From assembly GCA_002366995.1 (NCBI GenBank), contig DFCM01000016.1:456-10533 (forward strand): 10,078 nt of DNA, in the 5' to 3' direction. Positions 1 to 6,265 of the stretch are shown here, one piece after another (positions within the stretch are counted from its first letter, which is position 1; the number at the start of each line of letters is the position of its first letter). Made by a program: the position numbers and the translations under genes. Source of the DNA: a bacterium UBP3_UBA3054 (GTDB lineage: Bacteria; Auribacterota; UBA3054). Below the pieces are notes generated by a model that saw nothing but the letters and a program-made list of their open reading frames with translations, did no database searches and was not told the DNA's origin.

Positions 1-198
1 GGCGTGCCAACTCTGCCGGCCGTCGGGACCGTGGTGGAAGTGCCGACTCTGGTGGAGCCGGAGCTGGGCGTGCCAACTCTGCCGGCCGTCGGGACCGTGA
101 TGGAAGTGCCGACTCTGGTAGAGCCGGAGCTGGGCGTGCCAACTCTGCCGGCTGTCGGGACCGTAGTGGAAGTGCCGACTCTGGTGGAGCCGGTGCTG
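1..198 (-). repeat. Three near-identical 66-base tandem repeats
   Basis: Units at 1-66, 67-132 and 133-198. The second differs from the first at two bases, the third from the first at three. Each encodes 22 residues made of two RVGT motifs, one followed by a Thr/Val/Pro spacer (TVPTAG). The array may continue beyond base 1. Near-identity at the DNA level shows recent expansion and makes copy-number variation and assembly errors likely here. Confidence 0.92.
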
Positions 199-434
199 GG
201 AGTGCCGACTCTGCTGGATCCAGTGCTGGGCGTGCCAACTCTGGATGAGCCGGTGCCGGCGCTCGTTCCGACTCTGGTGGAGCCGGTGCTGGGCGTGCCC
301 ACTCTAGAGGATCCGCTCGTCGGCGTACCAACTCTGGAGGAGCCGCTGGCCGGTGTGCCGACTCTGCTGGAACCGGCGCCGGTGCGCGTGCCGACTCTGG
401 ATGAGCTACTCGCGGGAGTTCCGACTCTGGAGGA
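1..434 (-). repeat. In-frame repeats encoding an RVGT-rich Ser/Thr/Gly/Pro tail
   Basis: The coding strand carries 14 copies of a unit encoding RVGT, mostly every 10 residues as (S/T)RVGTPSTGS variants, within the C-terminal part of the large secreted protein (residues 651 to the window edge). All unit lengths are multiples of three, so the frame is kept. Every Arg in these repeats uses AGA, whereas CGC and CGT dominate in the rest of the gene, which fits spread of one ancestral unit. The array continues past base 1, so its full size is unknown. Confidence 0.88.
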
Positions 435-2384
435 TCCGGTGTAAATGTTGCCGTTCTTGTCGGCTCTCAGGCCGGTCTGAAGCGGATTGCCGATGTTTCT
501 GGAATTGGCAGGCACGCCCTGACGATTGGCGCTCTTGACGGGCTCGTCAACAAGGTAGCGTCCGGCAGGGGCTTTCCTAGGCGGCTGTCCGGGGCCGGGT
601 TTGCCGCCCGGGCAATGCGGTCCGTGATGATATCTGTCGCCGCAGCCATGGCCGTGGCGGCGGTAGACATGGTGGTGGTCCCAGGGGCCGCAGCCTCTGC
701 CCCACCAGTGGCAGTGTCCGCCGTGCCAGCGATGGTGATGACGCCAGCCCCAGTGGTAGTTGCTCCAGCAGAACCCGAAGCCGACCCAGCCGATGGGCGC
801 GCCCCAACTAATGTTGAAGCCCCATCCGAAGCCTAAGCTGTAGGAAACGCCGAAGCCGAAAGTGGCCGGCCAGGGATAATAGTAAGTGCCCACCCAGGGC
901 GCGTAGCGGTAGCCCGTGCCGTAGACGACCACGCCGCGGTCCACGAAGCATCCGACGTATCCGGGATAATAACCGACATAGACGTAATCGGGAGTGTAGT
1001 TGTACACTCTGACGTAGCGCACGTGGTATACGGGATAAGCCGGGGGAATGGAATAGATGACGCTGGGAACATTGATACAGACCTGCCAGCCGGTGACAGG
1101 ATCCGCGGATTCGTACCAGATGGCGTCTTCGCAAAGGTAATAGCGGTCGTTGACACGGATGATGTCGTGCGGCGTGTTGACAGCGTAGGCGACCGGGTAA
1201 GCCTCGGGGATCTCCTTGAACTGGGGAGTTCCGTCGTAAACGACCTCGGGGACCTCCTCGGCCTTGCGGGCGACTTTCACAGTCTGCGGGACATAAGTGT
1301 CGGCCACGGCTTCCTTGGCCTCGGGAGTTCCTTTAATGTGCGGCAGGACGTTCTCCTTGCTGTTCTCGGCGTTCATCTTGTAGAAGCCGGAGGGAAGCTT
1401 GTCGGGGGCGACGTATTCCCAGGTGTCGTCCTGGTTATGGACGTACCAGCGGCCGGACAGGAGCACGTAGAGCCTTGAATCGGCGGCGCAGTAGAAGAGG
1501 TCGTTGTCCGTGTTCTCCGCGTACATGATGTCGGTCCCTTCCACGTTCTTGTATTTGGGAACACCGTCTATGGCTATGAGCTCCGTAGGCTCCGTGACCA
1601 CGATGACTTTCGGCACGACGGTAGAGACGGAATCCTTGAAGCTTTCCTTCTCCTCGTCCGTAAGCTCGAGCGATTCGCCGTAGCTTTTGACTACATCGGG
1701 AACTTGGGCGGTCAACAAAAAGTCGCTCTGGAGATTGGGGGCCGTGAGCCAGTAGTTGGCGCCTTTAAGATAGTAGCAATTCTTCGCGGTGTCGAAGACC
1801 AGGCAGAACGGCGTGTTGGCGACCGCTTCGTATTTCCCGGCATCGTCAAGCTTGCGCATAATGGGCGCGCCGTCGATCTCGACCAGGACCGTCGCGTTGG
1901 TGACGCAGAGGATCTTGGGAGGATCGTTCATAAGCTCGGCCTCGTTCCTCGTCTGGGCGGCCTCTTCTTTTTCGAGACGCAGAACGTAGTCGAGGTCGAA
2001 GGTCATTTCCACGGTCTTAAGGGCGTTCTGCAGATCGGTGGCGTAGGATATTTCCATATCCTCAGCGTCCGGGCATTTGAATTTGGCTACCCTAAGGCTG
2101 TCGCAGACGACCTTGCGGTTGACGGTGTCGTTGCTGGAAAGAGCCGTTATCCAAAGCGCGCCGTAAATAGGCTCGTTGGTGGAAGCGACGGCTTTCTGGA
2201 TCGAGACGGCGGAACGGATCTTGAGATTGTTGCCGGCAAAAAGTTCAACACTGGGCTCAAAGATCTGGAAGACAGACTCGCTGGTCTTCACTTCGCAGGG
2301 CCAGTCGGAAGCGCTGGCGTACTCTTTGGCCTGGCAGATGAAAACGCTTAGCAAAACGGCTAAGAATAAAGTTGCTCTTTTCAT
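1..2384 (-). CDS. Large secreted repeat protein resembling 'carbohydrate-binding family V/XII' proteins, 3' end outside window
   Basis: An uninterrupted frame of 794 codons with no stop before base 1, so the C-terminus is missing. It starts MKRATLFLAVLLSVFICQA, a Sec signal peptide. Three related modules of about 60 residues follow (about 158-220, 260-326 and 379-436), each with a DGxP core, a later Asn-Thr or Asn pair, then YYL or LYV and a WY or YW element. Residues 440-511 carry VIYSIPPAYP, HVRYVRVYNYTPDYVYVGYY, PGYVG and GVVVYGTGYRYAPWVG. From memory this matches a family widespread in proteobacteria and annotated 'carbohydrate-binding family V/XII', whose function is unproven. Residues 544-591 are very rich in His, Trp, Gly and Cys. 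After GNIYTG the tail from residue 651 is Ser/Thr/Gly/Pro-rich repeats containing RVGT 14 times. The protein is probably periplasmic or surface-exposed; carbohydrate binding is only the family label. Long open frames on the opposite strand are shadows. The reading frame is certain, the family assignment good, the role unknown. Confidence 0.88.
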   Translation of the reverse strand, partial: MKRATLFLAVLLSVFICQAKEYASASDWPCEVKTSESVFQIFEPSVELFAGNNLKIRSAVSIQKAVASTNEPIYGALWITALSSNDTVNRKVVCDSLRVAKFKCPDAEDMEISYATDLQNALKTVEMTFDLDYVLRLEKEEAAQTRNEAELMNDPPKILCVTNATVLVEIDGAPIMRKLDDAGKYEAVANTPFCLVFDTAKNCYYLKGANYWLTAPNLQSDFLLTAQVPDVVKSYGESLELTDEEKESFKDSVSTVVPKVIVVTEPTELIAIDGVPKYKNVEGTDIMYAENTDNDLFYCAADSRLYVLLSGRWYVHNQDDTWEYVAPDKLPSGFYKMNAENSKENVLPHIKGTPEAKEAVADTYVPQTVKVARKAEEVPEVVYDGTPQFKEIPEAYPVAYAVNTPHDIIRVNDRYYLCEDAIWYESADPVTGWQVCINVPSVIYSIPPAYPVYHVRYVRVYNYTPDYVYVGYYPGYVGCFVDRGVVVYGTGYRYAPWVGTYYYPWPATFGFGVSYSLGFGWGFNISWGAPIGWVGFGFCWSNYHWGWRHHHRWHGGHCHWWGRGCGPWDHHHVYRRHGHGCGDRYHHGPHCPGGKPGPGQPPRKAPAGRYLVDEPVKSANRQGVPANSRNIGNPLQTGLRADKNGNIYTGSSRVGTPASSSSRVGTRTGAGSSRVGTPASGSSRVGTPTSGSSRVGTPSTGSTRVGTSAGTGSSRVGTPSTGSSRVGTPSTGSTRVGTSTTVPTAGRVGTPSSGSTRVGTSITVPTAGRVGTPSSGSTRVGTSTTVPTAGRVGT
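612..755 (-). other. Segment encoding a His/Trp/Gly/Cys-rich region of the large secreted protein
   Basis: Residues 544-591 of the minus-strand protein contain 15 His and 4 Cys in 48 residues, with stretches such as RHHHRWHGGHCHWW and WDHHHVYRRHGHGCGDRYHH. Such composition can bind transition metals. It follows a Gly/aromatic-rich stretch (about 497-543) and precedes the PGGKPGPGQPP linker and the RVGT repeats. Metal binding is inference from composition. Confidence 0.7.
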
Positions 2385-2390
2385 CTTTAC

Positions 2391-2397
2391 CCTCCTT
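2391..2397 (-). promoter_or_regulatory. Ribosome binding site of the large repeat protein gene
   Basis: AAGGAGG on the minus strand lies six bases before the ATG at 2384. It is the strongest Shine-Dalgarno match in the window and fixes the start of the large secreted protein. Confidence 0.8.
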
Positions 2398-2429
2398 GTA
2401 TTTTTAGGTTTATTTCATCTTCCACTTAA

Positions 2430-2459
2430 ATTATAGAACTTTTTTGGAATTTTTGGGAA
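2430..2459 (-). promoter_or_regulatory. Possible sigma-70-type promoter for the large repeat protein gene
   Basis: On the minus strand a perfect -10 box TATAAT (2435 down to 2430) is preceded, after an 18-base spacer, by TTCCCA (2459 down to 2454), which matches four of six -35 positions. Transcription would start near 2423 and leave a leader of about 40 bases before the ATG at 2384. The site overlaps the last codons and stop of the DUF362 gene. The region is A/T-rich in a GC-rich window, so a chance match is possible, and the consensus of this organism is unknown. Confidence 0.35.
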
Positions 2460-3759
2460 GTTCTATATGGCCCTTCCAGCCGAAATGCGGTTCGAAGGGA
2501 GAAGTCATATTGACGCGCTCGCGAGCCTCTTCCGAAACGAAAACGACTTCCGGTTCGCCGCTTTCCTCCTGGAGAGGCCTAGTCAAAAAGCGCAGGGCCT
2601 TTTTGTCGAAGCCCATGAATTCCGCCAGCGCGGCGTCCAGGGCCTGCGGGTCCTCGGAGAGGGCCAGCCAGCCGCATTCCTTCCTGTCGGGGTCCAGGGG
2701 GCCGTCCCCTTCCCCAGCCACCACGCCGTCCACGACGGTCAGGTAGCGCCGGGCTTTGGCGGCCGTAAGGAAAGCCTTGTTGAGATCCCAGACCATGCGC
2801 CAGCAGGTGTCATTGCCGTACCAGTTGCCGCTTCTCACGGTGTCTTTGGTGTCGCCGTAAAAGAGGCGCATGAAAGCCTTGAGCGGACGGAAGCACTCGT
2901 TTACGAAAGCCGGCATACGGTACATCGTTTTTTTCCAGAGAAGGCCCAGACTTTTTTCGCTGCTGGATTTGAAGCCGGACTTTTCGAACTGGTCGCCGCC
3001 GCTGGCGGGATCGCCCAGGCGGTAGTGCGGGAGCCAGTTCTTGTCGCCGTTGATGCCGACCAGGTTCTTCATGGCGCAGGTCAATCCCGTCTTCTTGTGG
3101 GTCTTCAGTTTCGGGATGTTTATAAGAACGTCGCAGTTCAAACAGGTGGCGGAGAGCAGATATTCGTGGCGGCCGCCGCTGTGGTGTTCGGCCGTTTTTT
3201 CAATGTCGTAGTCCGCGCCGTAAAGCGGCGCCTTTTCATCATCGGTCTCCGCGAAGGCGCTTTCCCCTTTCATATCCACAGCCTCGTAGCCTTCGGGGTC
3301 GCCGGGAAGCGCGGTCCTTTTTATGACGATGCCGTCCTTGGAGAGCCATTCTTCCTTCCTAAGATCAAGAAGAGTGACTTTGACATTTGCGTTTTTCTGA
3401 TAATAGTCGACGGCCGATTTGATGCCGCAGCGCTCCATGGCCTCGGAAAAAGGCGTGTCGGTCTGGGGCGCTTCCGCGATTATGATTTCGCCCTTTCCCT
3501 CCAGCGCTTTTATGACCTCGTCGCAGACCGTTCTCACGACCGAGCCGTTTGTCACGACCTGCTCCCATTCGTCAGGTTTTCTTTCGCGGCCTGCCTTGAC
3601 GACGTTGGGCTTTATGACGACTTTGTCGCCCGGTCTTATGACGTCCTTTAGGCCGCCGGGATAGGCCATATTTAGAAGAGCCTTTATGCCCTCGGCGATC
3701 CCGCCGTCGTAATTAGGCTCGACGGCGTTGATGAAAACTCTGTGATCGCTTATCCTCAT
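2431..3759 (-). CDS. DUF362 domain protein (function unknown), long form
   Basis: A 442-residue protein of the DUF362 family, recognised by VVIKPNVV (47-54), the hallmark KLKTHKKTGLTCAMKNLVG (217-235) followed by INGDKNWLPHYRLGDP, and VVDGVVAGEGDGPL (342-355). It carries an insert of about 80 residues between the hallmark and a NWYGNDTCWRMVWDLN segment (312-327), typical of the longer members. The biochemical role of the family is not established. Some members carry a 4Fe-4S ferredoxin domain; this one does not, having only an isolated CxxC pair (Cys206, Cys209). There is no signal peptide or membrane segment, so it should be cytoplasmic. The start ATG at 3759 overlaps the glycosyltransferase stop by four bases and has no good ribosome site of its own, implying translational coupling. 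Long DUF362 proteins are often met beside polysaccharide genes, as far as I recall, so a shared role with the glycosyltransferase is the best guess. The family call is strong; the function is unknown. Confidence 0.9.
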   Translation of the reverse strand: MRISDHRVFINAVEPNYDGGIAEGIKALLNMAYPGGLKDVIRPGDKVVIKPNVVKAGRERKPDEWEQVVTNGSVVRTVCDEVIKALEGKGEIIIAEAPQTDTPFSEAMERCGIKSAVDYYQKNANVKVTLLDLRKEEWLSKDGIVIKRTALPGDPEGYEAVDMKGESAFAETDDEKAPLYGADYDIEKTAEHHSGGRHEYLLSATCLNCDVLINIPKLKTHKKTGLTCAMKNLVGINGDKNWLPHYRLGDPASGGDQFEKSGFKSSSEKSLGLLWKKTMYRMPAFVNECFRPLKAFMRLFYGDTKDTVRSGNWYGNDTCWRMVWDLNKAFLTAAKARRYLTVVDGVVAGEGDGPLDPDRKECGWLALSEDPQALDAALAEFMGFDKKALRFLTRPLQEESGEPEVVFVSEEARERVNMTSPFEPHFGWKGHIELPKNSKKVL

Positions 3760-4865
3760 TTTGCCGCCGCGATCTCCTGCTTGGCCCGCTCTATAAAGTA
3801 TTCGGCCGAGCGCTCCCAGGTGAAAGTCGCGGCCCAGGCTCTGGCTTCCGCTTCTATCTTTTGGAGGCGCTCCCTGTCTTTCAGGAGCGAAATGATCTTT
3901 TCGGCCAGGTCGGCGCTGCTGCCGGGTTCGGCCAGAAGCCCGGTCTTGCCGTCCACGATGGAATCCCTGAGCCCCTGGACGTTGGAACCTACGACGGGAG
4001 TTCCCGCGGCGTTGGATTCTATTACGGTTATGCCCCAGCCTTCCTTTTCCGCCATGGTGGCCGTTATGGTGGCGCGCGCCATGGCCTTGGCTTTATCCTC
4101 CTCGGAGAGGAAACCGAGGAAGCGGACGTTCTTTTCAACGTTAGCTTCCTTTACGGCCGCCTCAATGTTGGGAAGGTCGTCCCCTTTTCCGCCGATCTCA
4201 AGCACGGCGTCGGGAAATTCTTTCAGGATGATCGGCATGGCCTTCACTATGAGATCAACCTGCTTGTAGCGCTTCAGCCTTCCGATGTAGCTTATCAGAG
4301 GATAAGCGGTTTTGGCTTCCGTATTGGTTCTGAAAAGCTCATGGTCGATGCCGGCGTACAAAAGAGCCGTCCTGTCCGGGGCGTGCCCCATCCTGATGAG
4401 TTCGTCGCGGGCGCTGGGAGAGTCGGCAAAGATTAGTTTTCCCTTGTAGACTTCCGGGATCCTGAGCTCCCTATTTATGATGTAATCCGCGACCAACTTG
4501 GGAAGCTCCTTGTAGAGCGTTTTCCCGTGGATGTGAAGGGAGATGCCGACTAATGGTTCTTTTACGTACTGGGGCGTGAAGAGCGGGATCTTCGAGATGT
4601 CGTCAACGACGATGTCGAATTTGCCCGCGAGATGCTTTTTATAATAACGCTTGAAAGCGTAGTGGAAAAGATAACGGTTGCCGATCCTGATAGTCTTTAT
4701 GCCGTCAATGACTTCCTCTTTCGGGGCGCCCTTGTAGGCGTGCGCCACGAGCGTAACGTCGTGACCCATGGAAGCGACGCGGCGGAAGATCTCATGCATA
4801 TGGATCTCCGCGCCGCCCGCTTCAGGGTTCTTGATGCAGCGCCAGTTGACTACCAGGATCTTCAC
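3756..4865 (-). CDS. GT-B glycosyltransferase, family 4-like
   Basis: A 369-residue cytoplasmic or membrane-associated glycosyltransferase that transfers a sugar from an activated donor to an acceptor glycan or lipid; neither sugar nor acceptor can be read from the sequence. The N-terminal acceptor half begins at once with a Rossmann strand (KILVVNW) and the GGAE motif (17-20). The C-terminal donor half starts near residue 190 with YIGRLKRYKQVD (Arg196 and Lys201 in the usual donor-phosphate positions). It has the EX7E motif of family GT4 in EGWGITVIE (Glu275, Glu283), followed by SNAAGTPVVGSNVQGLRD. Length is normal for the family, and no signal peptide or membrane segment is visible. The start is GTG at 4865 with only a weak ribosome site, chosen because the fold needs this first strand and no upstream start fits in the 16-base gap. 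Its stop codon overlaps the start of the DUF362 gene (ATGA), so the two are probably made together. The neighbours suggest a role in an exported or surface glycan. Confidence 0.92.
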   Translation of the reverse strand: MKILVVNWRCIKNPEAGGAEIHMHEIFRRVASMGHDVTLVAHAYKGAPKEEVIDGIKTIRIGNRYLFHYAFKRYYKKHLAGKFDIVVDDISKIPLFTPQYVKEPLVGISLHIHGKTLYKELPKLVADYIINRELRIPEVYKGKLIFADSPSARDELIRMGHAPDRTALLYAGIDHELFRTNTEAKTAYPLISYIGRLKRYKQVDLIVKAMPIILKEFPDAVLEIGGKGDDLPNIEAAVKEANVEKNVRFLGFLSEEDKAKAMARATITATMAEKEGWGITVIESNAAGTPVVGSNVQGLRDSIVDGKTGLLAEPGSSADLAEKIISLLKDRERLQKIEAEARAWAATFTWERSAEYFIERAKQEIAAAK

Positions 4866-4881
4866 TTTGAAAGGGATCCCG

Positions 4882-6252
4882 TTAGTTCATGATCTTGGCT
4901 ATAGCCTGGGCCCAGATCTCGTAGGCCTTGGAAGTGAAATGGATGGCGTCCGGCGACATTTCCTCGGTCAGCCGGCCGTTTTCATCCAGAAGCTCATCGT
5001 TGCAGTTGACGAAGAAGCTCTTGTTGTTGTCAACGATCTTCGCGAGCTCCTTGTTGATGTTGGCCACCCGCGCCCTCATGGGATCGTCAGGCTCGGCGCC
5101 CCTGGGAGGAAGCGCCAGGACGATGATCTTGCCGCCGGACTGCTTGCCCTTGGCTTCCGTGAAGATGAGCTTGAAAGCGTCGACGAATTCGTCTTCAGGA
5201 AGCTCGGAATCCACAACGCCGGCGTGGATCACGATGTAGCCAGCCCTGTAAGAGGAGAGCGAGCTGTTCTTGGCGCGCCAGAGCAGAATGGGCAGAGAGT
5301 CGCCGTCGATGCCGGCCACCAGGCGGCGGCGGGTGCCGAAGGCTTCCTTGGCCGCCTCGGCGCCCTGATCTTCCCAGCCTTTGGCAAGGTCGTCGCCGAA
5401 GAAGACAAGGTTCGGCCTGCCGGTCTTGCCTTCGAAGGTGTTGCACCTGATCTCATAGATCCTGTCTTTCCACCACAGTTCGCCGAAGCGCGTGGCGGGG
5501 ATCTGGGAGGCCGGCTTGACTTCCGTCGGGAAGACCGGAGCGATAAGGTTGTTGATGTTCTTCACCCAGACGTTGTAGCCGGTGGCGTTGAGGTGGATGC
5601 CGTCGTAGGAGTAATCCTCGCCGAAAACGAGATCCACATCCATGACCTGGTTGTTGATCTCATAGAAGGCCACGTCCGTTCCGGCCAGTAAAACGCGCAC
5701 CGCGTCGTTAACGGCCGCGTTCCTGGTCCTGCGGGGATCGTTGGAATCGCGGCCGCAAGGCAGGATGGCGAAGACGCAGATCTTCGTCTCGGGGCTGCGT
5801 TCCTTTATGGTGTCAACGATGGCGCGGATGCCCAGGGCGGTGTCGCTGGGAGGCTCTTCCTCTTCACTCCTGAGCATGGTGTTGTTGTTGCCAACCATCA
5901 CCAACGCCATCTCGGGCGTGTAGCCTTCCAGTTCGCCGTTCTGAAGGCGCCAGAGCACGTTCTCGGTGGTGTCGCCGGAATAGCCGAGACTGACAGCCGA
6001 AACAGGGGCTTTCTGGAGATATTTCCTGAAGGGAATGAGGCCGCGGCCCGATTCTTCCCACATCTGCATGTTTTCGTCGCCCACCAGTATCAGCGGGGCG
6101 CCGGTCTCCTTAAGCTGCTCGCATTTGGTTTTGAAACGCTTGCACCACCAGGATTCGGGATCGGTGCTCTGCGGCTCGGGGGTGACGGCCTTGACGCCGG
6201 CGAGGGCGTTCATCGAAAGCAAAAAGCTTATAAGCAAAAATAATTTTTTCAT
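4882..6252 (-). CDS. Secreted two-domain SGNH-fold protein lacking both nucleophilic serines (probable pseudoesterase)
   Basis: A 456-residue protein with a clear Sec signal peptide (MKKLFLLISFLLSMNALA, cleavage probably after residue 18). It aligns along its whole length with its three upstream paralogues, including WW motifs before each domain (35-36, 260-261) and the WRLQNGELEGY block. Block I of domain 1 reads GDENMQMWE, with Glu60 where the Ser nucleophile should be; block I of domain 2 reads GDDLAKGWE, with Asp288 there. The other sites are partly kept. Domain 1 retains Gly93, Asn123 (GNNN) and DGIH (Asp217, His220). Domain 2 retains Gly317 and DAIH (Asp435, His438) but block III is GVVD, with Val347 for Asn. 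The frame is intact, with a strong ribosome site and a signal peptide, so this is a kept gene, not decay. A serine-esterase mechanism is ruled out if the alignment holds. Binding, a regulatory or structural role, or a changed chemistry using carboxylates are possible. It lies 13 bases after its paralogue and 16 before the glycosyltransferase. Confidence 0.9.
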   Translation of the reverse strand: MKKLFLLISFLLSMNALAGVKAVTPEPQSTDPESWWCKRFKTKCEQLKETGAPLILVGDENMQMWEESGRGLIPFRKYLQKAPVSAVSLGYSGDTTENVLWRLQNGELEGYTPEMALVMVGNNNTMLRSEEEEPPSDTALGIRAIVDTIKERSPETKICVFAILPCGRDSNDPRRTRNAAVNDAVRVLLAGTDVAFYEINNQVMDVDLVFGEDYSYDGIHLNATGYNVWVKNINNLIAPVFPTEVKPASQIPATRFGELWWKDRIYEIRCNTFEGKTGRPNLVFFGDDLAKGWEDQGAEAAKEAFGTRRRLVAGIDGDSLPILLWRAKNSSLSSYRAGYIVIHAGVVDSELPEDEFVDAFKLIFTEAKGKQSGGKIIVLALPPRGAEPDDPMRARVANINKELAKIVDNNKSFFVNCNDELLDENGRLTEEMSPDAIHFTSKAYEIWAQAIAKIMN

Positions 6253-6258
6253 ATTTCA

Positions 6259-6263
6259 CCTCC
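6259..6263 (-). promoter_or_regulatory. Ribosome binding site of the pseudoesterase gene
   Basis: GGAGG on the minus strand lies six bases before the ATG at 6252, in the 13-base gap after the preceding stop. The strong match argues that this catalytically impaired paralogue is still translated. Confidence 0.75.
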
Positions 6264-6265
6264 AA

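Noticed and set aside
1..198. CRISPR-like array from the regular 66-base spacing
   Set aside because: The units are contiguous with no unique spacers, keep the reading frame and encode part of a protein.
4..444. Plus-strand open frame encoding a Val-Pro-Thr-Leu repeat protein
   Set aside because: It is the mirror of the minus-strand RVGT repeats. It has no ribosome site, begins at the window edge, and the minus-strand frame continues for 794 codons with a signal peptide and family motifs.
2467..3651. Plus-strand open frame of 394 codons opposite the DUF362 gene
   Set aside because: It is antisense to a gene with clear family motifs and shows no recognisable domain. GC-rich codon use on the other strand explains the lack of stops. 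The same applies to plus-strand frames at 1704-2351, 4768-5691, 6971-7561, 7539-8423 and 9113-9763.
4873..4880. Palindrome GGGATCCC between the fourth SGNH gene and the glycosyltransferase, as a terminator or operator
   Set aside because: An eight-base palindrome without a loop or a following T-run is not a convincing terminator, and such short palindromes are common.
5195..5456. Minus-strand Arg-rich open frames inside the fourth SGNH gene
   Set aside because: They are out-of-frame shadows of the SGNH coding sequence, with no motifs and no ribosome sites.
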